Both the position numbers and the translations under genes were made by a program. A stretch of 64,000 nt of DNA from Acephala macrosclerotiorum (lineage: Eukaryota > Ascomycota > Leotiomycetes > Helotiales > Mollisiaceae), in NCBI GenBank assembly GCA_014904845.1, contig MU119433.1, positions 4,293 through 68,292 on the forward strand, written 5' to 3'. Below, piece by piece: positions 35,740-49,670 of this stretch (position 1 is its first letter; each line of letters opens with the position of its first letter). The notes beneath the pieces are model-generated. The model saw nothing but the letters and a program-made list of their open reading frames with translations. It had not been told where the DNA came from and did no database searches.

Positions 35740-38357
35740 ATGGGACCTTTACGACAATCTAAACGAGCAAGAACAAAGCCGCCAGCGGAGGAAAAGTCGG
35801 CGAGTACGAGCTCGAATGCTGGGAACGAAGTAGCGGGGGAGGCAGGGCCATCAACGACTGCAGAACCAGCGACTCCCTCTGTGAATCCCTCTCCAAATGC
35901 TTCATGCTCGAAGGAAGACGCTGCTACACCTCTGAAGGCTAGTAAGGCCGAGTCAGGCACCAGCAAGCAGTTGAAATCAGAGAGCAGTTGGTATGGCACT
36001 TGGCCTCGAAAATCGACTGCTTCAGTGCAAGTCGCCAGAGAAAGCATCCTAGCAGACAAGCCTACAAACGCGTCATCCGCAGACTTGAGTCGGTTCGAAC
36101 CAAAGAAGGCTGCAACGACCACCGCTTCACGACCACCCTCGATGCACCTCGGCAAGTGCAAGGAAACAGTAGATATCACCATGGTTGGAACTCTCGAAGC
36201 TGAAAACGAGCCAGGCAAGGACAAATCTAATCCACCCATTGACGAGAACAAAGTGCAAGCTGAAACGAAGCCGGCTGAGGATGTGCCTGCTCCGTCCAAA
36301 TCAGAGTCGATAGCAGACATGATCCCACAACGACCTGCTACTTCCTCTGGATGGCTCGGAGGATGGTTGAGCAGGCCAGTCCCGCAGACTCACGCCGAAG
36401 ATGAGTGTGGCCAGATCTCTAGTGAACCACAGCCGACACAAAAACCGGAAGACCAGACGCCTCCAGATCAGGTAGAACAAGAAGTGGCCACGACACAGAC
36501 AATACCTACTGAACAAGCCACTGAGCAAGCCACAGTTCCAGCACAGTCTTCATCATCTTGGTTCGGGTTATGGTCAACTGTAGCACCCTCGACTGTGGCA
36601 GAAGCTCCGAAAGAGGAAATCCTCGTGAAAACAGGAGAGACTGGTGGAGATACTGTCATGGAAGACGCTCCAACTGCAGCAACAGAGACAACACCCCGAC
36701 CTGCAGCTGGGTCTTCTTGGGCATTTTGGTCCACAGACACATCTAAGAAGCCAGCTGATGCGTCGGGGAAAGTCGAGATATCTGGACAACTTGCAGTGGC
36801 TGGAGAGAATTCACAAAACCAGCCTGAGCCAGCCAAGACTGTGCCAGTGAAAGATACAAAGGCTAAAGACAAGAAGGCAAAATCAAGCAAGCGGAGCAGG
36901 CCACTCTCTACTGAAGTGGAGATTACCTCTCAAAACGCCACTGTGGAAGCGGGATCCAAAGCTACCTCGTCTCAAAGTCCAGCACCAGTAAAAGCTGCTC
37001 CTCCAAACTTGCTGCTTCCTTCAGTCAAAGGGACTTATCGTCTTGTTGAAAACCCCTCAATTTTACAACAGATCACTCGCCTCATCCTGTATGGGCAGCA
37101 AAAACCTGTTAAGCATGTATTCTTGGCCAAGGAACCACCAAAGATCAAGAAAGCTCTAGCAATAGGCATACACGGCCTTTTCCCGGCACCCTTACTTCGC
37201 ACTGTGATCGGGCAGCCTACTGGAACCTCTATCCGATTCGCAAATCATGCCGCCGATGCAATTCGACGTTGGGCAGACAAGAATGGATTGGTCGATTGCG
37301 AAATAGAGAAAGTCGCTCTCGAAGGAGAAGGGAAGATTGCTGAACGAGCTGACAATCTTTGGAAGCTTCTGCTAAATTGGATTGAGCATGTTCGAAAAGC
37401 CGACTTTATCCTGGTTGCGTGTCATTCACAAGGTGTTCCCGTGGCTTTGATGTTGGTTGCAAAACTCATCGAGTTTGGTGTGGTAACTCAGGGAAAGATA
37501 GGGGTTTGTGCAATGGGTAAGTTCTCTCCAGGAGAGGCATCTATTAAGCAATTAGACCTGCTAATATCGGTTTATAGCTGGTGTGTCGCTTGGACCATTC
37601 CCGGATTACAAGTCTAGGTTGTTCAGCGGGTCGGCTGGGGAGCTGTTCGAGTTCGCAAACCCAGAGAGTGTTGTGTCCAAAAGATATGAAGACTCCCTTC
37701 GTGTGGCTGTGAAATACGGAGTCAGAATCACCTATTGCGGGTCCATCGATGACCAGTTAGTATCAATGGAGGTATGTTTCACTCTTGTTGGTAGTTCGCA
37801 TCTGGAGCTAACAGCGCTAAGTCATCGACTTTCTCGCCTGTGAGCCACCCATACATTTACCGGGCTGTTTTTGTTGATGGCCGAATACATGCTCCTGACT
37901 TCCTTTCGCATCTCGTTGGGTTCGCCTTGAAACTTCGTAACCTCGGAGTCTCAGATCACGGTCTCATTCGAGAACTCTCTGCTCCTTTAGCAGGCTCTCT
38001 CTATACAGGCGAAGGTCACAGTCGCCTGTACGATGATGGTAGTGTTTACGAGTAAGTGACTGAACTCCCCTGCCAAGATCTCTGTTAATATTTTGCAGTC
38101 TCGCCATCGAATACGGCCTAGAAACCACATCAGTAGGAGATGTTCCACTAGATATCAAAAAATACGAAATACCAACGAATACAAATCCATACATTCTTCC
38201 ATGGATCATGCGTGGTCTTCTAGAAGAAGACTTTGTCAAGACGGAGCTGGATCAAGAGACGACAGAACTTCTGAAGCAATTTGACATTTGGAAACCATCT
38301 ACGAAAGTCTTGAAGGATGTAAAGTATAGACTTGAGGCCGTTAGGTCGAAATTATAG
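35740..38357 (+). CDS. YML020W-like alpha/beta-hydrolase-type protein
   Basis: Four exons, 35740-37516, 37578-37771, 37822-38051 and 38099-38357, give 2460 nt and 819 residues. The N-terminal half is low-complexity, rich in Ser/Thr/Pro/Glu, with repeated WYGTWP, GWLGGWLSRP, SSWFGLWS and SSWAFWS tryptophan motifs. From about residue 420 comes the conserved part: LLPSVKGTYRLVENPSILQ, KKALAIGIHGLFPAPLLR, a nucleophile-elbow-like VACHSQGVP, and GSIDDQLVSME, which may carry the acid residue, then HPYIYRAVFVDGR. This matches a fungal family of unknown function represented by yeast YML020W. Activity is inferred from the GxSxG-like motif only (H-S-Q-G with Cys at the first Gly position). The start is the first in-frame ATG. 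Confidence 0.82.
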
Positions 38358-39304
38358 GGTAAAGGAATTGGTAAAGGTACACTGGTTGGCGCTTGGGAGA
38401 TGAAACTCGGCTGGGTTACCTGGGCAAGGTAGACACTTCATTGTCTAGCGTTGAGAAATACATAGCGTTCATGACACAGAGAATGATATCCTCAATACAA
38501 TTCAACAGGGCTACACTTGGTAGATTGAAGCAGACTAATTTCCAAGTCAATTCGAACTCCACGTGATTTACACTTCGGATTAGAGGCACAGTGTTCCAAC
38601 TTCACATCCTTCGCCTCGCTTTTCAGCGTTCACTTGTTTCACTTTCAAAGTGGCTAATACGACAGCATGTATTTTGGCACCCAAGGGAGGGATTGGCTGA
38701 CATCTGTATCTCGTAAGATTGGCATTTCGACTTTCAAGATTTCTAGGCCAGCTGCCCCGCTCTGTCCCCCGAAACCTCAAAACCTACGACGTAATTCTCT
38801 TTCAAGGGCCGGAGCAAAGCTCCTGAGCTTCCCCACCCCAAAACCCCTCCTACTTACAGCCTACCAACGCACAATGTGGTCTCCATCAGAGCTCCAGAGC
38901 TAGCTGTCAACTACCTTGGCTCTGGACACCGGCAATTTTTGACGGAAACCACACTCCTTGCCGCTTCGTGCATCGGACGTCCTATCTGATTCAGGCCCAG
39001 AATAGTAATGACGTTTTAGCTATTGGCTAGATACCCTGAGCACTGCAGGACTTCTACCCCTCAGCCTCAGGAATGAAACTTCATCCAGATCTCGTCTGTT
39101 TGAGACATACGTCAACTGCAAACAGAATTCGACCGCAACGTCATTGTCGGACAGAAGATATGTCTCAATATATTAGGTATAGAATTCTACGGTAAGTTTT
39201 CTTTTCTGATTTTCTCGTGCTTAAGCTCTTCTTTACATTCAAACTTTCTTCTATAGTTGAACATTCGGTCCTTCTATATCACTCTTAAGGTTGAAATCAA
39301 GATC
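38358..39304. other. Intergenic region upstream of the catalase pseudogene
   Basis: No gene is recognised. Near 39,190-39,255 a GTAAGT-like donor and a CTATAG acceptor suggest a 5' leader intron of the former catalase gene. Confidence 0.4.
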
Positions 39305-40530
39305 ATGCAATCAGTAATGAAAGATACTGTCCAAAAGGTGGGAAACGCTATCAACACAGCTATGTCTCCCAATCAGAAGATGGCAGATATGAAACGCGAT
39401 GTGATCGAACCAAACTCTAAGGATGTCTTGGCGAGTGATTTTGGTAAGAGCTGGGACCACTACACATGGCCCACTTAACCGAGAATTATAAAATCAACCC
39501 TTTTAATTTTAAATTTTATAATTAATTCATTACTCAGTCTTTTGCTTTGAAATTAAAATTATATATTAATAAATAGTAATTAAATCTCGTATTATAATAA
39601 TATTTTTAATTTTATAAATTAATTATTTTATATAATATTTAAATTTACGTAAATTTATTCGATTTTATAATTTTTATAATTTTTTATATAAATTTTTTCT
39701 ATTTTTCGATATATAAAATTTTTTTTTTAATTTTTTATTTATTTATCGTTAAATTTTTTTAATTAAATTTAAATTAAACGAATAAAAAAATTAATTAAAT
39801 TCGTGAATTTTATATTATAATTTAAAAAATTAAATTTTTTTTTTATATATTTTTATTTCGTTTTCTATAAAAATATATTTCGAATTTATATTATCGAATA
39901 AAAAAAAAATTACAAATTAAAAAATTTATTAAAAATATATTTAAAAATAAATATTTTTATAATTTAAATTTTTTTTATAAATATTAATTTTAATTTATAA
40001 TTTTAATTAATAAATAAATCGTATATAATTTAAAAAATTTTTTATTTATTTTTCGTATTATTTAAATTTTTTAATTTTTTTTAAATTTTTAAATATAATT
40101 TTATTTAATTATATAATTGTTTATTAATTTTTTTATTATTTATTATTATTTTTATAAATAATATAATTTAATATTTTTTATTATTTATATTTTTTAATAA
40201 ATATTAATTTTTTTTTAAATTTATTATCGTAATATATAAAATCGAAAATATATAATATAATAATAATAATTTATATAATATAATTCGAATAAAAATTGAA
40301 AATTGTAATAAAATTTTAAAATTAATAAAAATTATTTTACGAGAAAATTAATTTTTTACGATTATACAAATATATTAATAAATGTTTTTTATAAATATAA
40401 TATATAATTTCGAGCGTTTTTTTTTTTAGTATTTAACGATTATATTTTTATTTAAAAATGTGTTTTATTATTTTTTTAAATATAAAAGTCTTTTTTTTTG
40501 AATTTTTATAAATTGTAAATAATTATACAA

Positions 40531-40660
40531 TATTATATAAAAAAACTCGAGATCAAATAATACAATTTAATTTAATATAATATAATTTATCGAGTTTAAT
40601 TTTTATATTGTAATTTTATAAAATAAATTATTTTTTACTATATATATTACTTTTTTAACA
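40531..40660. repeat. Left LTR core (heavily RIP-mutated)
   Basis: It aligns base for base with 49541-49670. Nearly all differences are T here for C there, or A here for G there. I counted one transversion in 130 positions. Confidence 0.8.
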
Positions 40661-41448
40661 AATAATAATAATAATAATTTATTCGTTTTAAGATTTTATA
40701 TTTGTTTTAAAACGCGATTTCAACGATTTCTATTTATTATTTTATTTTTTAATAATTAATATATTGATCGCACAAAATATCGTTCAAATCGTATATAATT
40801 TTCAAGAGTTTCAACGAATCAAATACAAATATACTAACGATTTCGAATTTTAAACTATTAAAATTATTTAATTTATTATTTAATATTTTTCGAATTCTCG
40901 TTTATTTTATTTTATTTTTATTTTTAAAATTGTTTCGATTTTACGAAATATAAAAACTTTAATAAAATTAAAAAATATTTTTATTTTGAACGTATAAATT
41001 TAAAGTAAAATTAATTTTAATACAATTCTCAAAAAATTTATTATAATTACTAAAATTATTATATGAAATCGAAAATTGAAATATATATTTAAAAATAAAA
41101 ATAAAAATTTAATTTTAAAAATTTTAAAAATTTTAATATTACGAAAAAAAAATATTTAATTTTTTTAAAATTTAAAACAAAATATTAATTTCGTACGATT
41201 TTTTCAAACGATATTACAAAAAAAATATACAATTTTAATTTTATATATCGAAAAAAAAATATTTAAAAAAATAATTAATTTATTACTCGAAATACTCGAA
41301 ATTAAAAATAATAATCAATGTAATAATCAATAAAATAATTTTATACTCGAAATATTAATATCAATACAAAATATTATTTTTATTATTTTTCAAATTTAAA
41401 TTCAAAATATAACGAATAATAATAAATATTATATTTTCAATTGTAATC

Positions 41449-41489
<41 letters not shown>
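41449..41489. repeat. AAT trinucleotide run in AT-rich block
   Basis: About thirteen AAT units inside the mutated retrotransposon interior. Confidence 0.85.
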
Positions 41490-44400
41490 CGAAATCTTAT
41501 TAATAAAAATTTTATTAATATAAAATAAAAATCAAAAAATATAAATTATTTTAATTTAAATTTAAAATTTTTTTATAATAAAAATAATTATATTATAATC
41601 GAACAAAATATTTATTAACGCGATATTTATTTCTTTATAAATTAAATTAAAAATAATATTATTAAATTACGCGTTTTAATCGTTAAATAAAATTTTTATA
41701 TTTATTTTCGTAATATAATTTTAATATAATACTTTAATAAATTATTTAAACTCGAAAAAAAAAAAATTTAAATTCGATTAAAATAACGTTTTTATATAAA
41801 TCGATATATTTATTTACAAATTTAAAATAATTCTAATTATAATTTTATACAAATTTTTAATAATATAAATTTAAAATTTTATATATTTTTTTCAATATTA
41901 ATTAAAATAATTTTAATTAAAAATTTTATAAAATAAAGAATAATAAAAATACAAATTTAAAAAAATAATTTAAAAAATTTTTTTTTTTTATTAAATTTAA
42001 TAATAATAATAATAAACGCGATTTCAAATTTAAAAAATTAAATAATTTCAATTTAATTTTTTATTAAAATTTAAAATAATTTAAATTACAATTTAAATTT
42101 TTTATATTTTATATAAATTTTTATTAGTTTTTTTTTTAATTAAATTTTTCAATAAAACAAATTAATTAATAATAAGAAATTACTATAAAAATTTATTTTA
42201 TTATTATTAAAATTTAAACTCGTATTATTAATATTAATAATAAAATTCGAAAAAATCGAAAATAATAAATTTGTTTACAAATTAAATTTTTATAAAAATC
42301 AATAAAAATTTAATAATAATAATTATAAATTCAAATAATATTATTAATATAATAACGTATATTAAATTAATAACAATTTTTACGATATTTTTATAGCAAT
42401 TAAAATTAATTATAATAAAAAACTAAAAAAATAAAAATAAAAAATTATTAAAAAATTAAATTTTAATTCAATATAATTTAAAATTTTAATCGAAAAAAAA
42501 ATTATTATTAATATAATTTATTTTATTAATATTATTAAAAAGATTTTTAATTATAAATACGAAAAAAAAAATTTATTGAAAATTTAATTATTTAAATATA
42601 TTTATAAAAACTTTTACAATATCAATTAATTTTATTAAAATTTTTTATTGAAAATCGAAAAATATTATTAAATTTCTTTATTAAAAATTGAAAAAATCGA
42701 TAAATATAATACTAATAATATACGAGAAATTAATAAATATAATAAACAAAAAATAATTTTTTCAATTTAATTATTTATAATAAACAATTTTTCGTTTTAA
42801 TAATTTATTAAAATAATTTTTACGAAAATTTCAAATAATTTTATAATAAAATATATATATGTAATAATAAAAATCAAATTAAAAATAAATAGTAAATTAT
42901 ATAAAATATATATTAATTTTAATTATTTTCGTTTTTTAATCGATAAAAAATAAATATAATTCGTATTGAATTTATTTATTAATAAATTCGAATTAATTAT
43001 AATTTCAAAAATCAATAAATTAATAAAATTCAATAAACGAATTATTTTTATAATATATATATTCAAAGTAATTAAAAAATAAAATATATTTAATAAAATT
43101 AAAATTCGTATATAAATAATTAAAAATTTCGATTTTAAATTTTTTTTAAATAACGAATTTTTATATTTATATCAAAAAAAATTAAATTATAAAAACTATA
43201 TATTTATTATTGATTTATATAAAAATTTGATTATATTGATTCGAATTTTTATAAAAAGTTTTTATATTAAAAAAAAAATTTTATACGTAAAAAATATTGT
43301 AATTTTATTTCAAAAAATCGTTATAATATTAATTATATATTTTTTATTATTTAAAAATTATTAATTTATATTTAATATTTAATATATACGTATTTACAAT
43401 ATTATTATAAATAAAATAAATTTTATTATTATTACAAATTCAAATTTTATTAATTTATTAATCAAATAAAAAATTAAATTAAAAATATATTAAAAATACG
43501 AAAAAAACAATTATTATATAATCGAATTAATTTCGAATAAAAACGAATAAAACTCGAATAAAATTATTAAATAATAATATTTATATATATATCGTAAATT
43601 TAAAATTCGTAATTTAATTCGAAATTTTAATCGACGAATTTACGATTTATTAAATTAATAAAAATTTTATCGATTTTTTATTTGAATTATATATATTTAT
43701 TTTATTAATCGAAAATTAATAAAAAATAAAAATCGTTAATAATAAATATTTTATTAATATAAAAAATTAAAAAATTATTAATAAAAGATTTAATATTATA
43801 TATAATAAAAATAAATTCAAATAAATAATTTAATTAATATTTTTTAATTATTTCGTATTTATAATTTAAAAAAATAATTAAAAAAAAATTTATTTTATTA
43901 TTAATATAAAATCTATTAATAAAATGATAATTTTCAATGTATATTTAATATTATATTAAAAAAAAATTATAAAAACTTTTAAAAATATAATTTATATTAC
44001 GATTATTAATAAATTAAAATTTTTTTATTAATTTTTAATTCGAGAAAATTATTAAAACAAATTTATTATTATTAATTATTGTAATTTAAAACGTTTTAAA
44101 GTAATTTTTTAAAATTTTAAAATTTTATTTATTTATATTCAATAAATTATAAATTTAAAACTTTAATTATATCATTATTTTATTAGAGTTTTTATTAATA
44201 ATATAATCGTTTTTTTAAAAACGCTAAAAATTTTTTTTTAATATTTATACGAAATATTTGTTTTATTTACAAAAATATATTTATATTTATTTTTATTAAA
44301 ATTTTTTTTAAAATATTCGTCGATTTACTTTTTTAATTATTATATAAACGAATTTAAAATATTTACAATCGAAAAACGAATAATAATAATTAAAAATTTT

Positions 44401-47400
44401 ATATTTTTCGAGATTTTAAAATCTTTAAAAATATATTTAAAAATAATAAATTAATTTCGATTTTATATATCGTTTTACGCGTAAATATCGAAATTATTAT
44501 AATAATATAAAATACAAATATTTATATAAAAAATAAAATTTTACAAAAAAAATAAAAAATAAAATTTTTTATGTATATATTATATAAAAATCTACGAATT
44601 AAAAAAAAAATATTATAAAAAAATTTTCAAATTTATAATTATTAAATAAACGTATATTAATTTATTAAAATTTAAATAAATCGTTTTTTTTTTAAAATCG
44701 ATATTTTTAAAAACGATTTTAAAATTATAATTTTTTATTTTAAAAAAAAATTATATTTTAATTTTAAATTTTTTTAATTTATTAATTTTTACGATTTAAT
44801 TTATATTATTTTTAAATAAATTAATTTTTTTCGTCGAAAAATATTATTATTTTATCAAATTCGAAATAATATATTTAATATATATTTATAAAAAATTTCG
44901 AATTATAATTTAAAATAATAAACGTTTTATTCAAATTTTAATAAATTATTTAATAATAAAAAATATTTATAATCAAATTTTTTTATTTATTTTCAATATT
45001 ATTAAAATTAATATAAAACTTATTACGATTTTTGAATATTTTTTTCAATTCAATTTCAAAATATAATACATTTTTAGAAAATCAAATATTATATTTAATA
45101 TTTTAAACAAATTTAAAATTATTTTTTCGAAAAATATTTTTAAAAACAATATTTTAAATAATTTTTACTCATTCTCAAAAATTATTATTAATTTAAAATA
45201 CAAATTATAATTTACAAAAAATTATATTAAAAATCGTTATTTTTATAAGATTTTAAAGTTTTTCAATTAAAAAAAACAAATTAATTTTTTAGAAAATTTA
45301 AATTAATAATATTTTTTTTTTTTTATAAAATAATTTATTATTTTATATTTTTTATAAAAATTTCAATCGTTTTTATATTTCGAAAATTATATTTTACGAT
45401 ATTCTTTTGAAAATTTATAATAAATATTATTTCGATCTCAAAAAAATAAAATAAAAATTATCGAATTTTACAATTCGTAAATTAATAAAAAAATTAATTA
45501 AATATTTAATCTATTATTCAAATTGTTTTTATAATAAAATTTTACGATTTTCAATATACGATTTTTTACAATTAATTCGTATTAAATTAAAATTTTTTAT
45601 AATAATTATAATTAATTTTATTTTTTATTTTTTAATTATAAAAATAATCGTTTTATAAAAAATTAAAAATTTCGATTTTTTCGATTATTTAATACTAATA
45701 TTTTATAAATTCTTTAAAAAAAAATATTTATTTTAAAATATATTATATATACAATTAAAAATTAAATTAAAATTTTAATTACAATATTTGTATTTTATAA
45801 TTAAAAAATATCGAATAATATTATTTTCAATCGAAATAAAAAATTCGATTTCGAATTTTAATAAATTATTTTTAAATCTATAAATACAAAACTACGAATA
45901 TTTATCGTTTAATATTTATAAACAAATAAATTATTAAAACAAATTATATAAAAAATCGAAATCGATTTTTATTATTTTATTATATTTTATTTCGATTAAT
46001 TATAAACGAATTATATTATTTTATATTAAACTTCTATTAATAATATATTTATAACAATTATTAACACTAATTCAAACGAAATTATTACCGATTATAAAAC
46101 GAATACAATTTTATTATTTTTATACAAATTAAATTCTTTTGATATTTTTAAAATTATTTGAAAATTTTATTAATAAAACATATAATTAATTATTGATTTT
46201 ATTATTATATTTATTAAAAAAACGATATAATTTTAAATATAAATCGTTTACAATAAATATCGATAATTTAATATATATTAAATTTTATAAAAATTACAAT
46301 TTTTTAAATTATTCAAATTTAAAATCAATAAAATAATAAATCGATTTTTTTTTATTAAAAAACGTATTAATCGTTTTATATATAAATTGTAATTATTTTT
46401 TTATTAAAAAATTTATTCAATTATTTTTATTATTTATTTATATTTTATATTAAAAAATAAAAATTCGTATAATAAATTAAAATTAAATATCGTAAAATTA
46501 ATCGATATTAATTCAAACGATAAATATAATAATAATTAAAAAATTTAAAAAATTTAAAAAAATTATTAATAAAAAATATATTTAATATAATAATAAAAAC
46601 AATTTCAAGTATTTAATCAAATGAAAAAATTATAATATATAAAATCAATAATATAAAATCGAATTACTTAAAAACGTAATTAAATTTATTTAAAAATATA
46701 AAACTCGTATATTAAAATTTTTAATTCGAATTCGTATACGTATTTATTTAAAAAATTAATTTCGAATTCAATAATAAAAAATTCAATAATTATATAAATC
46801 TTGAAATCGTTTTAAAAAAACAATCGATTTAAAAAAAATTTATATAATTTTAATCGATTAAAAAATTTTACTTTTAAATTTATTAAATTTTTTTTATTTA
46901 TTAATATAATTTTATTTGTTTATAATTTATTTATTTTAAATTTTTTTTATATAATTTTTTTTATTTTATTATTAATAATAATAATTTTTAAAATCGAAAT
47001 TATTTAATTTTATTATATATTTTATTTTTATAAAATAACGTATAACGTTTAATAATAACAATTTTAATATTTATAAATTTTTAATTTTTAATATAAATTT
47101 TATCGAATTTGAAATTTTTTTATTTATTTTCGATATATAAAAACGATATATTTTATTATTTTTATTAAATAACGAATTAAATAATATTATTTATTATTTA
47201 ATTTTTTTTTAATTCAATTTTAAATAAAAATAATAAATTCGTTTTCAATTATAAAATATTTTACGAATTTTATTACAAATACAAAATAAATTTTTTAAAA
47301 ATTTTATTATTATTTGTATTTAATTTTTCAATTTTTTTATTAAATTTCAAAAATATTTTATTAATTTCTCTAGTAATTTTATTAATTTTTTTATTCAAAT

Positions 47401-49540
47401 TTAATAATATTTTATTAAATTTTTTTACGATATATTAATTTTTTTAAATATATATAAAAATTTTTTTTTAAATTTTTTTAATAAAAAAATACAAATTTAA
47501 TATTTCAATTTTTCAAATTTTATAATTAAAAAACAATAAAAATTTTTAAAAAATTAATAAAACGAATTTTTTTTATATAAAAAAATATCAAATTATTTAT
47601 TGAAAGATTTTTAATAATAAATTATTTATTTAATTTCAAATCAATAAATTTTATATTAAATATAGTAATTTTTTTAATAATTTAAAACTTTTTATTAAAT
47701 AATTATTTATTGAATTAAATAAAAATAAATTTAAAAACGTTAAATTTATTTTGAATTTAAATAATTTTTATATTTATTTATTTGTTTAATAAATTAAAAA
47801 CGAATTCGAGTATTTAATTTTAATTTTATAATTATCGATATAAAATTTTATTTCAATTAAATTATAAAATATATTTAATAATAATTTAATTAATTAAAAT
47901 TAATAAACGCTTTAATAATAAAATTTTTAATATTTAAAAATACAAAATTAATTATTCAAATTAATATTAAAAATTATAATTTTTTATTGTAATTCGCGAA
48001 AAAATTATTTCATTTTATAAAACAATTTAAAATCGAATAATATTTATTGTTTAAAAACTCGATAAAATTAATTTTTTATTATTAATTTAATTATTTTCAA
48101 AAATTAAACGTTATAATAATTAATAATAATAAATTCGATATTTTAAAAAAAATTCAAAATTTTTTTAAAATTTATATACAAATTATATTAATTATTACAA
48201 TAAATTACACGATAATTAATTTGAATATTTTACGATTTTTATTAGTTTTTAATATTTTTATTAAAATAAAATAAAATTCATTAAAAATATTTAAAATAAA
48301 CGCAATAAATATCGATAAAAAAATCGAAAATAAAAATACAAAAATTGATAAAATTATTGTTTTTAAAAAATATAATTTATTTTTTAATATAAATATTATA
48401 AAAACTAATAATATAAATTAATTATATAAATATTATAAAATATTATAAAATTTATTAACGAATATTTTTAATATTAAAATTTAAAAAAAATAAAAATCGA
48501 TTATTAAATATATTAAAAAATTTATTTTAAAAATTTTAAAAAAATTTATTCGATTTTATTTCGAATAAAATACTAATTAAAATAAAAAATTTAATCGAAA
48601 TAATTAATAAAATTTTAAAAATATAATTTTATTATTTTTGAAATATAAAAAATTAATAAAAATCGTAATATAAAAAATATTTCAATTTTAAAATTTTAAA
48701 ATACGTCGAAAAAATTGTAAATATATTTGTATAAAATATTTTATTATTGAATTTATAAACGAATTACATTTTGTAAATATTTATTTTAAAATACAATAAA
48801 ATAAAAAATTTAATAATAAATAAAATTTTTTTTTATAAAACGATTATAATATCGTAAAATAATTTTTATTATTTATTTTAATATATAATAATATTATTTA
48901 TTATTAATATTACAATTATTTTAATTTTATTAATAATATATTTTTCGCGATTTTATATTTTATTAAAAATTTTTTAATTATTATTTAAATAATTTTTTAT
49001 AAAAATAATATTAATAAAATCGAAATTATAAATAATTTATTTAATTAATATTTATTTTCGTAAATTAATATAAAATTTTATTAAAATATTATATTAATTT
49101 ATAAAATTAATATTTTTATTTTTTAAATATATTAAATTTAATTATATTATATAAATATTAAATATATTTAACGTTAATACATTTTATAAATTTTATTATT
49201 ATATTAATATTAAAATTTATTAATAAATTAATATAAAAAAAATACGAAAATTATTAATAAAACGATAAAAAATCAATTAAAAAATAAAAATTTTACAATT
49301 ACGAAAATAAAAAACTAATATTAAAATTATTAAAAAATAAAAATTAAAATAGTATTTTTTAAATTTTTTTTTACGATATAAATTATATACGCGAAATATT
49401 TTTGATTTTTACAAAAAAATAAAAAATATAATTACAAATTTACAATTGTTTTAAATTTCAAATAAAGTAAAAAAAAAAAAAGTCTTGTAAAATCTTCTTA
49501 GTCTTACGAGAGCGTAAAAAATCTTCAAAGAGCGGCACTT

Positions 49541-49670
49541 TGTTACGTGAAGAGACTCGAGGTCAAGTGATACAGTCTAGTCTAGTTTAGCGTAGTCTAC
49601 CGAGCCTAACTCTCATGTCGTAGCCTTACAGAATAGATCATCCTTCATTACACACACTACTTTCCCAACA
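49541..49670. repeat. Right LTR core (little mutated)
   Basis: This copy keeps a mixed base composition, for example ACTCGAGGTCAAGTGATACA, and gives the best view of the original LTR. It ends in TTTCCCAACA. Confidence 0.8.

Larger units (their letters stand above)
40531..49670. mobile_element. RIP-degraded LTR retrotransposon nested in the TIR element
   Basis: Direct repeats 9,010 bp apart end at AACA (40660 and 49670), a common LTR end. The 8.9-kb interior is a suitable length for gag-pol, but it has been mutated to A/T so completely that no domain survives. The orientation and superfamily are unknown. The 5' limits of the LTRs are unresolved; the core that aligns without gaps is 130 bp. 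Confidence 0.75.

Noticed and set aside
35733..36320. 195-codon minus-strand ORF
   Set aside because: Mirror frame of the low-complexity N-terminus of the YML020W-like protein.
39480..49450. AT-rich 10-kb block as a centromere core or a mitochondrial insertion
   Set aside because: It is bounded by TIRs with TA duplications inside a gene, and contains LTR direct repeats, so a RIP-mutated nested transposon explains it better.
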